From Bradyrhizobium zhanjiangense (GTDB taxonomy: Bacteria > Pseudomonadota > Alphaproteobacteria > Rhizobiales > Xanthobacteraceae): a DNA stretch of 64,000 bases. The stretch lies in assembly GCF_004114935.1 (NCBI RefSeq), contig NZ_CP022221.1, positions 2,997,001 to 3,061,000 of the forward strand, written 5' to 3'. The position numbers were made by a program, and so were the translations under genes. Below, piece after piece: positions 54,567-64,000 of the stretch; within the stretch, counting starts at the first letter, position 1, and each line of letters opens with the position of its first letter. A model generated the notes under the pieces. It saw nothing but the letters and a program-made list of their open reading frames with translations, ran no database searches and was not told the DNA's origin.

Positions 54567-55892
54567 TCAAGTTTCTTTCGCGCAGTCGCGCGGCTGGATC
54601 TTCTTCTCCGCGGCATACTTCGCGGACACATCGGCGACGAGCGGTTCGATGAGCGATTCGTCTGCCGTGTACCAGTCGGAGATGACTTTCCAGGCCCTGC
54701 CATCCCACTGCTGAACGCGCCCGTAGCGCGCACCCTCGTGATCGGAGCAGGAAATGCTGACCGGCTTCAACATCCCCTCAAATCCGAGTTCCTTGATGCG
54801 TGCATCGGTGAGGATGAGGTTCTCCAGCCCCCAACGGACCTGCTCGCCCGTCAACGGTTTCTTGCCGAACTTTTCCTGCGCCTTCCGGATCGCCTCCACG
54901 CCGAGCATGGCGTTGACCATGCCACGGTTGTAGAGAACTTCGCCGACCTTGCCAGATTCCGTTGAACCTTTGCCTTTCGCGTAGACGTATTTCTCTATGT
55001 CAGCATGGACGGGAAACCTGCCAGCACCATGCTGAAGCATCAGCGATTTGTAACCTGTGGCCTGATCGCCTGCCGGCGTCACGTCGGGCTCTGCGCCCGA
55101 CCACCAAACACCGATCATCTTCTCGCGCGGATACGCAACGGCCGCCGCTTCCTTGATTGCCGTGCTGTTCATGACGCCCCAGCCCCAGACCAGGACATAG
55201 TCCGGTCGATTCTGGCGGATCGCCAGCCATTGCGACTTCTGCTCGACACCGGGGTGCGTGACCGGGATCGAGGTGAATGCAAAGCCGTACTTCTGCGCCA
55301 GCACCTGCAGCATCGGAATCGGCTCCTTGCCATAGGGGCTGTCGTGATACAGCAGCGAAATCTTCCTGCCTTTCAGCTTGTCGAAGCCACCGAGTTCCTT
55401 GGCGACATGCTGGATGGCGATATCCGCCGCCGACCAGTAAGTGCCGAGCAATGGGAAGTTGTAGGCGAACACCGCGCCGTTCTTGGAATCGGCACGGCCG
55501 TACCCCATCGTGATGATCGGGATTTTGTCGGTCGCGGTCTTCTCGGTGAGGGCAAAGGTGATCCCGGTCGATAGCGGGTTGATGAAGGCCGCGCCGGTCG
55601 GTCCCTTGCCCTTGAGGCGCTCGTAGCACTCAACGCCCTTGTCGGTCGCGTAACTCGTCTCGCATTCTTCGGTCAGAATCTTGACGCCGTTGATACCGCC
55701 GTCACGCTCATTGATCAGGTTATAATAGTCCACAACGCCGTTTGCGTAGGGCGCTCCGTTCACAGCGTACGGTCCGGTCCGGTAGGACAGAATTGGGATG
55801 AACTGCTCGTTTTGCGCTGCGGCCGGTGCACTAAACGCCGCGCCCGACAATGCGGCTGCCAGGATCAGTACATTGCGTGCAATACTTGCCAT
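54567..55892 (-). CDS. LivK-type periplasmic substrate-binding protein
   Basis: 441 residues. Signal peptide MASIARNVLILAAALSGAAF with AxA cleavage (APAAA-QNEQ). Leu/Ile/Val-type fold: FIPILSYRTGPYAVNGAPYA, GGINGVKILTEECETSY, ADSKNGAVFAYNFPLLGTYW. Longer than LivK (about 370), as in Bradyrhizobium relatives proposed to bind aromatic acids or amides. GGAGGAG 9 nt upstream. The frame is open far upstream but that overlaps livM. Confidence 0.88.
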   Translation of the reverse strand: MASIARNVLILAAALSGAAFSAPAAAQNEQFIPILSYRTGPYAVNGAPYANGVVDYYNLINERDGGINGVKILTEECETSYATDKGVECYERLKGKGPTGAAFINPLSTGITFALTEKTATDKIPIITMGYGRADSKNGAVFAYNFPLLGTYWSAADIAIQHVAKELGGFDKLKGRKISLLYHDSPYGKEPIPMLQVLAQKYGFAFTSIPVTHPGVEQKSQWLAIRQNRPDYVLVWGWGVMNSTAIKEAAAVAYPREKMIGVWWSGAEPDVTPAGDQATGYKSLMLQHGAGRFPVHADIEKYVYAKGKGSTESGKVGEVLYNRGMVNAMLGVEAIRKAQEKFGKKPLTGEQVRWGLENLILTDARIKELGFEGMLKPVSISCSDHEGARYGRVQQWDGRAWKVISDWYTADESLIEPLVADVSAKYAAEKKIQPRDCAKET

Positions 55893-55993
55893 GTTGATAT
55901 TCTCCTCCTTTGAGCCCCTCTTTTTCCGTTCGGGGGATTGTTTCCTTCCTCCTTTGTCAACAGCCGCCATCCGCTCGAGGCGCGATCGCAACT

Positions 55994-57121
55994 TCAATAG
56001 GGAAACGGCCAAAGTCTGAGCTTCTCCTTGCCGATTGATATCAGCCGGGCGAACCCATGGGGTTCTTTGATGAGAAGATAGCAGATCAACGACCCGAAGA
56101 TAATGAACTGCAGGTGAGTGATCGTTTCCGTCGACAGCGGCACGCCGAGCTGGGTTGGAAGGACGTTCAGCATGATCGGCACAATGAGGATAAACGCCGC
56201 CCCGACGAACGGGCCCATGATGGATCCCAGCCCACCAATTATCACCATGAACAAGAGCTCGAGCGAACGGTCGATCGAGAACGCGAGCGGCTCCCATGAG
56301 CCAAGGTAGACGAACGCCCAGAGTGCGCCCGCCACGCCGATGATAAATGAAGAGACCGCGAAGGCGGTGAGCTTTGCATAGAGTGGCCGGATGCCGATCA
56401 GCTCGGCAGCGATATCCATATCGCGAATTGCCATCCATTGTCGGCCAAGGTTGCCGCGGACGAGATTCTTCGCCAAGACCGCGATCACCGTGACGAAGAT
56501 CAGGCACAGCAGATAGCGTTCGATCGGCGTGCGAACGACCACACCGAAGAAATTCAGTTCCGGCGCATTGACCGATCCTGACGGGGCGTAGTTGGTGAAC
56601 CACGGCACCCGCAGGAATACCCAGTCGAAGAAGAACTGCGCCGCGAGCGTTGCAACCGCAAGATAGAGGCCCTTGATCCGCAGACTGGGAATCCCGAACA
56701 GGATTCCGACACCCGCCGCCATGAACCCGCCAAGCAGAATGGATACCAATACGGGCAAAGGCGGGATCGAAATCGCGAAGCCATGCGAGGTGAGCGGGAC
56801 ATGAACGCCTGTCGCCAGCTTGTAGGCGGAATAGGCGCCAATGGCCATGAACGCACCGCTGCCGAGCGAGATTTGGCCGCAATAGCCGACGAGAATGTTT
56901 GTGCCGATGGCAGCGAGTGCGAGGATCAGGAAGGGCAGTAGAATCGCCCACAGCAGATACTCGCTACCAAACGGCCAGATATGGAAGCTGGCCAGCACCG
57001 GCACCCCAATGAAAGCGATGCCGAGCAAGATCGCGAGCGCAATGCGGTCCTGACGGATCGGGAAGATCGCCATATCCTCTGCGTAGGTTGTCTTGAATTG
57101 GCCGACCTCACGATAAAGCAA
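55994..57121 (-). CDS. livM: LivM-type ABC permease, TTG start
   Basis: 375 residues from TTG 57121 with AGGAG 5 nt upstream; start LLYREVGQFKTTYAEDMAIF fits relatives that have a cytoplasmic YREAGQFKTTY leader. About 10 membrane segments. Signature region GYCGQISLGSGAFMAIGAY and the EAA-like loop GRQWMAIRDMDIAAELIGI. Confidence 0.88.
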   Translation of the reverse strand: MLYREVGQFKTTYAEDMAIFPIRQDRIALAILLGIAFIGVPVLASFHIWPFGSEYLLWAILLPFLILALAAIGTNILVGYCGQISLGSGAFMAIGAYSAYKLATGVHVPLTSHGFAISIPPLPVLVSILLGGFMAAGVGILFGIPSLRIKGLYLAVATLAAQFFFDWVFLRVPWFTNYAPSGSVNAPELNFFGVVVRTPIERYLLCLIFVTVIAVLAKNLVRGNLGRQWMAIRDMDIAAELIGIRPLYAKLTAFAVSSFIIGVAGALWAFVYLGSWEPLAFSIDRSLELLFMVIIGGLGSIMGPFVGAAFILIVPIMLNVLPTQLGVPLSTETITHLQFIIFGSLICYLLIKEPHGFARLISIGKEKLRLWPFPY

Positions 57122-57135
57122 AGCTAGCTCCTGTC

Positions 57136-58065
57136 TCAGATACGCTCGATGATCCGCTCGCCGAACAGGCCCTGCGGCCGCACAAGCAACACTGTTAACG
57201 CCAGCACATAGCCAAACCAATATTCGATACCGCCGCCGATAGATGGCCCGAGGTACACCTCTGCAAGTTTCTCACCCGCCCCGACAATGAGCCCGCCGGC
57301 GATGGCTCCCGGAATGGAGGTGAGGCCCCCGATTATCAGGACCGGCAGAGCCTTCAGCGCGAGAAAGGTGATGGAAAATTGCACACCAAGCTTGGTGCCC
57401 CACACGGTCGCCGCAACCAGCGCAACGAGACCGGCAACGAGCCAGACCACGAACCAGATCCAACTGATTGGAATCCCAACCGAGTGCGCGGCCAAATGGT
57501 CATCGGCCACAGCCCTGAGTGCGCGACCGGTCTTGGTACGCTGAAAGAAGATCGCGAGGCCGGCGACCAGGATGCCTGCGATCAATGCACTCCAGACGTC
57601 CAGCTTGTTGATCAGAATTCCACCCGGGAAGAGGCCCTCAAACACGAACCAGGCGTCCGTCGGGAATAGCCGCAACGGATAAACATCCGATCCGAAGATC
57701 ATTTCCGCCGCGCCCTCGAGAACGAATGTCACGCCGATGGTGGACATGAACAGCGTGAGGGCGTCCTGGTTGATGAGGGGGCCGATCACGAACCGCTCGA
57801 TCAGCCAAGCCGTTGTCGCCATGATCACGGCGGCAAAGCCGATGCCGAGAACGATCGCAACCCAAAGCGGGAAGCCGTTGGCCACGAGGAGATCGAGCGA
57901 GCGAACCAGCGCCAATCCCGCGAGCAATACCATTGCACCCTGAGCAAAATTAAAAACGCCGGATGCCTTGAAAATCAGCACGAAGCCGAGGGCGACCAGC
58001 GAATAGAGCACGCCGGACATCAATCCGCCGATCAGGACCTCGAGAAATTGACCCAATGCGATCAC
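57136..58065 (-). CDS. livH: LivH-type ABC permease
   Basis: 309 residues. LVALGFVLIFKASGVFNFAQ, GAMVLLAG, then RALRAVADDHLAAHSVGIPI (ATPase contact loop) and GGLTSIPGAIAGGLIVG. Eight membrane segments. 14 bp upstream of livM. Confidence 0.9.
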   Translation of the reverse strand: MIALGQFLEVLIGGLMSGVLYSLVALGFVLIFKASGVFNFAQGAMVLLAGLALVRSLDLLVANGFPLWVAIVLGIGFAAVIMATTAWLIERFVIGPLINQDALTLFMSTIGVTFVLEGAAEMIFGSDVYPLRLFPTDAWFVFEGLFPGGILINKLDVWSALIAGILVAGLAIFFQRTKTGRALRAVADDHLAAHSVGIPISWIWFVVWLVAGLVALVAATVWGTKLGVQFSITFLALKALPVLIIGGLTSIPGAIAGGLIVGAGEKLAEVYLGPSIGGGIEYWFGYVLALTVLLVRPQGLFGERIIERI

Positions 58066-58074
58066 GAACGCACC

Positions 58075-58856
<782 letters not shown>

Positions 58857-58860
<4 letters not shown>

Positions 58861-60827
58861 GCTGCCTTCCCCAAAGATTCCGCCGAACCAGTGGCCTGCA
58901 TGTCGCGGATCTTGACACGAGCCGCGATAGTGCCCTTGCGGCCATCCTCAAAGGTGACTTCAGTGGAAATGTCGGCCTCATGCGAGCCGTCGTAGAGTGC
59001 GGTGACCAGTGGCGCATAGCGCTCGGCAATGAACCGGCGACGCACCTTCTGCGTGCGGGTCAATTCGCCGTCATCTGCGTCGAGTTCCTTGTGCAAAATG
59101 AGAAAGCGACGAATTTGAGCGCCCGCCAGCACCCTTTCCTTGACGAGAGAGTGGTTCACCGCGGCAACGTCTTTCGCTACCATGTCATAGACCAGCGGAT
59201 GCCCGGCAAGCTCCTGATAGGAGCCATAGGCGATATTGTTGCGCTCCGCCCAATTCGCGACAGCGACCGGGTCGATGTTGATCATGGCGCAAACAAACTC
59301 TCTCGAGTCGCCGAAAGTGATCGCTTCCTTGATATTGGGAAAAAACTTCAGTTTGTTCTCAAGGTACTTCGGCGCAACCATCGTGCCGTCAGCCAGCCAG
59401 CCGACGTCCTTCGCCCGATCGATGATCTTTAGATGTCCGGTCTTCTCGTCGAAAAAGCCCGCATCGCCGGTCTTGACGTAACCGTCGAATGTCATGGTTT
59501 CCGCGGTCTTTGCTTGATCCTTGAAATATCCGACGAACATGCCGGGCGAGCGAAATTGCACTTCGCCCGATTGCGCAATGCGGATGTCGACGTTCGGGGC
59601 CGCCGGACCAACCGTATCGGGGTAGATCTCGCCATCAGGCTGGCACGTCACGTACAGGAAGGCTTCGGTCTGGCCGTAGAGCTGCTTCAGATTTAGTCCG
59701 ATCGAGCGGTAGAACGCGAACAAGTCCGGACCGATGGCTTCGCCTGCAGTGTATGCGACACGCACCCGGGACAGGCCGAGAACATTCTTGAGAGGTTCGT
59801 AGACCAGCAAGCGCCCGAGCGCATAGAGCAACCGGCCCCGCAGCGGCACCTGTTTTCCGGTCAACACCTGCTCGCCATACCGGCGCGCTACGTCGAGAAA
59901 GTAGTTGAACATTCGACGCTTGACAGGCGCAGCGTCCTCCATGCGGATCATCAGGCGCGTCAGCATGGCCTCGAAACCACGCGGCGGCGCGAAATAGAAG
60001 GTCGGTCCGATCTCGCGCCGATCCTGCTCGATCGTTTCACTACTCTCGGGACATGCCATGCAGAAGCCAGCGACAAGGCCTTGCACATAGTTGAGGTAAT
60101 GATCGCCCACCCAGGCCAGCGGCAGATATGCGAACACCACGTCGTGGTCGGCCAGTCCGTCGAACCTGGTGGTGTCCGACGCGGCGTCAATGCAGCCTCG
60201 CGTCGACAGCATGACGCCCTTCGACGCGCCGGTCGTTCCCGAGGTGTAGAGGATGACCGCGATGTCAGAACCATCACCCTGCCGGACGAATTCATCGATC
60301 TGTCCACAGAGCGCCGGATCCGCCGTAAGCGCTGCGCGACCGTCCTCGATGACATCGTGGATTGCGATCAGCCGGCTGTCCGCGTAGCCATCAAGGCCGC
60401 GCGACTCGTCATAGAGAATCTTTTGAAGATGCGGCACTCGCTCGCATACGGACAAGACCTTGTCCACTTGCTCCTGATCCTGTGCTGCAACAAAGCTCGC
60501 CTCAGCGTGCGCGAGAACAAAGGCAAGCTCTTCAGCCACTGCGTCCGAGTAAACCGGAACCGGAATCGCCTGCAGCGCCTGCGCTGCCATCATGGTCCAG
60601 TAGAGCTTCGGTCGGTTGGAACCCACTACCGCGATCTTGTCTCCTGGCTGCAGTCCAAGTCGATGCAAGCCCGCGGCGTAAGCCCGGACGATCGCAGCAA
60701 CCTGGGCCCACGTCCACGTCTGCCAAATGCCAAGATCCTTGTGTCGAAACGCCGGACGCGTGCCGAACTGCGTCGCATTTCGCAGAAGCAACTTGGGGAA
60801 CGTATCAAACGATCCGCCATCGGCCAT
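58857..60827 (-). CDS. Long-chain acyl-CoA ligase (AMP-forming, FadD-like)
   Basis: 656 residues. P-loop AVILYTSGTTGASKGVMLST, YGQTEAFLYV, GYVKTGDAGFFDEKTGHLKI and RAKDVGWLADGTMVAPKYLE. Joins a carboxylic acid to CoA through an adenylate. First gene of a six-gene operon with a LIV-type transporter, as often seen in Bradyrhizobium for uptake and activation of aromatic or branched acids. Substrate not deducible. Confidence 0.9.
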
Positions 60828-61252
60828 GTCGCTCTCGATCCCAAAAACCGACGCGTTGGTTCGCGCCTGCTTATGGTGACGCCGCGCCCTTTATGGGAAG
60901 CAGCCATGCGAACGCCGCACGTTCCAACATTACAACGGTTCGAAAGTCCTACAAGTCCCGGTTTGCCCGGCTGAGATTGTCGCCGGGCGGTGGGTCATTG
61001 AGGGGGGGCCGCCGCCTGCCAATAACCGATTGCGGCATTGAACGGCTAAACCCGAGCGTCCAGATTTATGTTGCGTTGCGATATTGAAGCTGCGCTCCAG
61101 TCCGACAGGGGAAAATCCTATTCTGCGTAGCGCATTGGTCGGCTGCAAAGGCGGTGGAGGGCTGCCTTGCCGCCCTGACCAACCGAGGCTTCGAGGGCCG
61201 GATACATGACATCGGCAGCTTTTTTGCGCAAACCGAACGTTTAAACGGCCGA
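60828..61252. other. Operon promoter region, no gene
   Basis: About 425 bp between the acyl-CoA ligase start and the end of the LysR gene. No supported gene or clear motif; must contain the promoter of the ligase-transporter operon. Confidence 0.5.
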
Positions 61253-62233
61253 CTACGACGGCAAATCGCGTGACCTTCGTTTCTTTGGCCGGCCGGAACG
61301 ATGTAGACCCCGCACTTCCTGCTGTTGAAAGAGCTCACCGCACACGTCACGCAGCCATTGGCTTGCCGGGTCGTGATGGAAGCGGGCGTGCCAATATTGC
61401 TTCACCGTAAAACCGACGATCGCCAGCGGGCAGTCGAGCACGCGCAGTCCGTAATAGTGAGCCAACGTTTCGCCGATGTGCCTTGGAAGGGTGGCGATCA
61501 GGTCAGTCGTTCCGACGATTGCGGGTAACCCCAAAAAGCCCGGCAGCTCAAGCGCAACGTCGAGGACTATCCGCTGCTCCTGTAGCGCGGCCGCGAGCAA
61601 CTGATGTCCGGTGCCGGAGCGAATGAGGACGTGCGCCTCACGCCTGAAATCCTTTGCGGTGATGCGGTCGCGGATCCGGGCATGCTTTGCGTTCGCCAAG
61701 CAGACCCAATCCTGCGGAAAGAGTGCCTGTTGGAAGTGCCCAGCGTCGAGGTCCGAGATGTAGCCGAGCGCCAGATCGGCTTCGCCAGACTGCAGCATTC
61801 GTGGGGTATCGCCGCCGATCTGCGCCGCCTCGATGCGGATGCCCGGAGCAACGCGGCGAACGTAGGCGAGGATGGCCGGAAGCAGCGTGATGTGGCTCGC
61901 ATCCGTCATGCAGATGACGAAGCGGCGCTTTGCAGTCGCCGGATCAAACTCGGGGCGAAGCTCCGCCAGACGACGCAGCATCTCCAGCGCCTGTCTGGCC
62001 GTGCCGATGAGAGCCTCGGCGCGTGGGGTCGGCAGCATTCCCTCCGCCGACCGGATAAAGAGCGGATCGTCCAGTTCCTTTCGCAGGCGCGCCAGCCAGA
62101 TCGAAATGGTCGGCTGGCTTTGACCGAGCTTCTCGGCTGCCTTGGTCACGCTACCCGTGGTGAACAATGCATCGAAGAGCCGGAGTAGGCGCGGCTCCAG
62201 CAGGTTCGTCTCGGAGAGGTCCCGGTGCTTCAT
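61253..62233 (-). CDS. LysR-type regulator (NodD/PcpR-like branch)
   Basis: About 326 residues from ATG 62233. HTH near the start: LRLFDALFTTGSVTKAAEKL, GQSQPTISIWLARLRKELDD, PLFIRSAEGMLPTPRAEALI, the style of NodD-branch regulators. Effector domain about 95-300. Divergent from the reductase gene at 62336, with a dyad between them, so a local regulator of the following genes. Confidence 0.88.
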   Translation of the reverse strand: MKHRDLSETNLLEPRLLRLFDALFTTGSVTKAAEKLGQSQPTISIWLARLRKELDDPLFIRSAEGMLPTPRAEALIGTARQALEMLRRLAELRPEFDPATAKRRFVICMTDASHITLLPAILAYVRRVAPGIRIEAAQIGGDTPRMLQSGEADLALGYISDLDAGHFQQALFPQDWVCLANAKHARIRDRITAKDFRREAHVLIRSGTGHQLLAAALQEQRIVLDVALELPGFLGLPAIVGTTDLIATLPRHIGETLAHYYGLRVLDCPLAIVGFTVKQYWHARFHHDPASQWLRDVCGELFQQQEVRGLHRSGRPKKRRSRDLPS

Positions 62234-62249
62234 TGCATTCTGCAATAAT

Positions 62250-62273
62250 GGATATAAGGATCATAGCATATCC
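62250..62273. promoter_or_regulatory. LysR operator candidate (dyad)
   Basis: GGATAT-N12-ATATCC, perfect 6-bp arms, centred in the 102-bp divergent region, 17 bp before the LysR start. It lies where an autoregulated LysR box is expected. Confidence 0.6.
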
Positions 62274-62335
62274 AAATACCGGGCAGCCTGCTACCACGCT
62301 TCCAACGCCAAAATGGGCGAGGGAGAAGCGTTCGG

Positions 62336-63280
62336 ATGAGGATCTGCTTTATCGGAGCAGGAGCCCTGGGCTCGACCATCGGCGGCACGCTGGCACGCGG
62401 CGGTGCCGAGGTTTGGTTGATCGATCCGTTTCAGGCTCATGTCGACGCGATCAATGCCAGTGGTCTCCGGATGCTCGAAGGTGACGCCGAGACCGTTGTG
62501 AAGGTCTCTGCCTGCACCTCCGCGACAAAGGTCGGCATCGTGGCGGACCTCGTCATCGTCCTCGTCAAGTCCTATCACACGCGGGATGCGATCCGGGCGG
62601 CAGCGCCGATCATCGGACCGCAGACGGTCGTGATGTCGCTTCAAAACGGTCTTGGTCATGAGGACATCCTTTCGGAGGAAGTCGGTCGTGACCGGGTCAT
62701 GGCAGGCAAGACCTACGTAGGCGGCGTGCTGCTCGGCCCCGGTCATGTCCGCTCCGGGGTCATCGGCAAGGAAACCATCATCGGCGAGCTCGATGGACGC
62801 CTGACGGAACGCGCTCAGCGAATTTCCGAGACGTTCAATCGTGCCGGCATTCTCACGCTGCTCAGCGACAATATCTTGGGCACGATGTGGGACAAGTTGT
62901 TCATCAATGTCGCCGGAGGAGGAATTACCGCCGTTACCGGGCTGACGTATGGCGGTCTCTATTCGCTGCCGATCCTGGAAGATTGCGCGCTGGCCGCGAT
63001 CTCAGAGGGCATCGCGGTCGCGCAGGCGGCCGGCGTGAAGATCTCGATCACCGATCCGCGACGCGCTTGGACGATGGCATCCGCTGGTCTACCGCCCGAG
63101 TTCAAGACGTCGATGTTGCAGAGTTTGCAGTCCGGCAACCTGACCGAGGTCGACTACATCCACGGCTCCGTCGTGCGTTGGGGTTCCAGGCTCAACGTCC
63201 CAACTCCCGTAAATTCCACCCTCGTCGCGTTAGTCAAGGGCATCGAATACGCCCGCAGCGACTATCCTGGAAGGTCCTGA
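62336..63280 (+). CDS. Ketopantoate reductase family protein (PanE/ApbA-like)
   Basis: 314 residues. MRICFIGAGALGSTIGGTLA (NADP-binding GxGxxG), VLVKSYHTRDAI, SLQNGLGHEDIL, then C-terminal helical domain with NILGTMWDKLFINVAGGGIT and FKTSMLQSLQSGNLTEVDYI (Lys, Asn, Glu). In this context a reductase for a 2-oxo acid of a catabolic pathway rather than pantothenate synthesis is likely. Confidence 0.88.
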   Translation: MRICFIGAGALGSTIGGTLARGGAEVWLIDPFQAHVDAINASGLRMLEGDAETVVKVSACTSATKVGIVADLVIVLVKSYHTRDAIRAAAPIIGPQTVVMSLQNGLGHEDILSEEVGRDRVMAGKTYVGGVLLGPGHVRSGVIGKETIIGELDGRLTERAQRISETFNRAGILTLLSDNILGTMWDKLFINVAGGGITAVTGLTYGGLYSLPILEDCALAAISEGIAVAQAAGVKISITDPRRAWTMASAGLPPEFKTSMLQSLQSGNLTEVDYIHGSVVRWGSRLNVPTPVNSTLVALVKGIEYARSDYPGRS

Positions 63281-63284
63281 GACG

Positions 63285-63671
63285 ATGCCGCCGCCCCGTG
63301 CCTATGTCGAACACGTCGCCATCCGTGTGCCTGACGTTGATCGTCACGTCGACTTCTTTCGTGAGGTGCTTGGTCTTGCCATTCGCGACGAGCAACCCGC
63401 CGAAGGCGCGCGCCCACGTCAGGTGTGGGTGCTCGGAAGCGTGCAACTCATCGAAGATCCGAACTTCGTGGGACCAGAGGGGCGTCTCGCCCATCTCGGC
63501 ATCATGGTCGACGATTACGAAGGTGTGCTCGCCCGTGCGGCCGCGTGGGGCGCCAAGGCGTTGCCTGCCGGGCCGAACTGGCTCGAGCTACCGGGCGGGC
63601 TCAACGTCGAAATCTTGCAAGCCAGTGCAGGCGCCGTGGAAGCCGCCCTGGCGATCAATCCCCGTGCCTAG
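63285..63671 (+). CDS. VOC/glyoxalase-fold protein
   Basis: 128 residues: VEHVAIRVPDVDRHVDFFRE, VLGLAIRDEQ, then ARLAHLGI-like GRLAHLGIMVDDYEGVLARA and LPGGLNVEILQ. One complete pair of beta-alpha-beta-beta-beta units with a His and Glu for metal. Four bases after the reductase stop. Isomerase, lyase or dioxygenase roles are possible. Confidence 0.85.
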   Translation: MPPPRAYVEHVAIRVPDVDRHVDFFREVLGLAIRDEQPAEGARPRQVWVLGSVQLIEDPNFVGPEGRLAHLGIMVDDYEGVLARAAAWGAKALPAGPNWLELPGGLNVEILQASAGAVEAALAINPRA

Positions 63672-63690
63672 AGTTAGAGGAAGACGCGAC

Positions 63691-64000
63691 ATGACCGGTG
63701 AGCGCTACTGGGACGATGCCAGGGTCGGTGACGAATGCATCACCCCCTCGGTGACGGTCACCGAAGCGATGGTGAATGCCTATGCCGAACTGACGGGTGA
63801 TTTCACGCCGGTGCATGTCGACGAGGAATACGCCAAGACCACACCATTCGGCACGCGCGTCGCGCACGGGCTGTTCGGTCTGTCGCTGGCCGACGGTTTG
63901 AAGACCCGTGCCGACTACCGTTTCCTGCCGGGAATGTCGCTGGGCTGGACCTGGGATTTCAAGCTACCGATCAAGCTCGGTGACACCGTGCACGTGAAGT
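63691..64000 (+). CDS. MaoC-like dehydratase (partial, runs off the window)
   Basis: At least 103 residues. YWDDARVGDECITPSVTVTE, MVNAYAELTGDFTPVHVDEE, YAKTTPFGTRVAHGLFGLSL with the Asp and His of R-specific hydratases (GDFNPIH-like). Hot-dog fold that hydrates or dehydrates enoyl-CoA esters. Third gene of a likely operon with the reductase and VOC genes. Confidence 0.88.
   Translation, partial: MTGERYWDDARVGDECITPSVTVTEAMVNAYAELTGDFTPVHVDEEYAKTTPFGTRVAHGLFGLSLADGLKTRADYRFLPGMSLGWTWDFKLPIKLGDTVHVK

Noticed and set aside
54567..56951. 794-codon reading frame running through the binding protein and upstream
   Set aside because: The upstream two fifths are a shadow of livM; the signal peptide and ribosome site fix the start at 55892.

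Overview
The window looks like a Bradyrhizobium or close Nitrobacteraceae chromosome. The basis is high GC, alphaproteobacterial gene families (Omp25/31-like porin, DUF1330, DUF1269, TrpX-type binding protein, LIV-type ABC operons), perfect FixK/FNR-type TTGAT-N4-ATCAA boxes, rhizobial palindromic intergenic repeats, and many tiny proteins typical of that genus. No species is claimed.

Layout. 0-16 kb is accessory sequence: a PAS-GGDEF-EAL protein, a NodB-type deacetylase, many small proteins, and broken genes (YbgC thioesterase, ISL3 transposase, zinc-ribbon membrane protein, phage terminase). A ClpP-like protease with a coupled small gene and a tRNA-like relic close it. 16-33 kb is the most coherent block. 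A plus-strand operon (SDR, aminotransferase, polyamine-type ABC transporter, PxpB-PxpC-PxpA) faces a minus-strand operon (SDR paralogue, biotin carboxyl carrier, biotin carboxylase, second PxpB-PxpC pair, carrier-like protein without the biotin lysine). They converge and overlap by 8 nt. Each has an ATA-N9-TAT site upstream of its first gene, and a Nac-like LysR regulator sits beside the second. PxpB and PxpC are the two halves of the carboxyltransferase domain of urea carboxylase, so the minus operon has all parts of a split biotin-dependent carboxylase of unknown substrate. An RraA-like aldolase and an NHL protein cut by an IS1182-type relic follow.

33-53 kb is again accessory: an adenylate cyclase-TPR protein, two FixK-box promoters (DUF1269, a glycine-rich secreted protein, a periplasmic ClpP-fold protein), prophage scraps including a tail-type gene with an in-frame amber codon, a broken TrpX-type binding protein, a porin, an IS66 element with a passenger gene, several SRAP (YedK) fragments, and a heat-shock cluster (two Hsp20 genes, groES scrap, frameshifted groEL) behind a CIRCE-like operator. 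At 53.44-53.49 kb lies the 3' part of a tRNA-Lys(CUU) gene ending in CCA, next to a truncated marC. I read it as the distal attachment site of an integrated island lying to its left.

53.6-64 kb is intact and core-like: an acyl-CoA ligase plus LivGHMKF-type transporter operon, then a LysR regulator divergent from a ketopantoate reductase-like gene, a VOC protein and a MaoC dehydratase that runs off the end. No rRNA, CRISPR array, complete prophage or integrase gene was seen.
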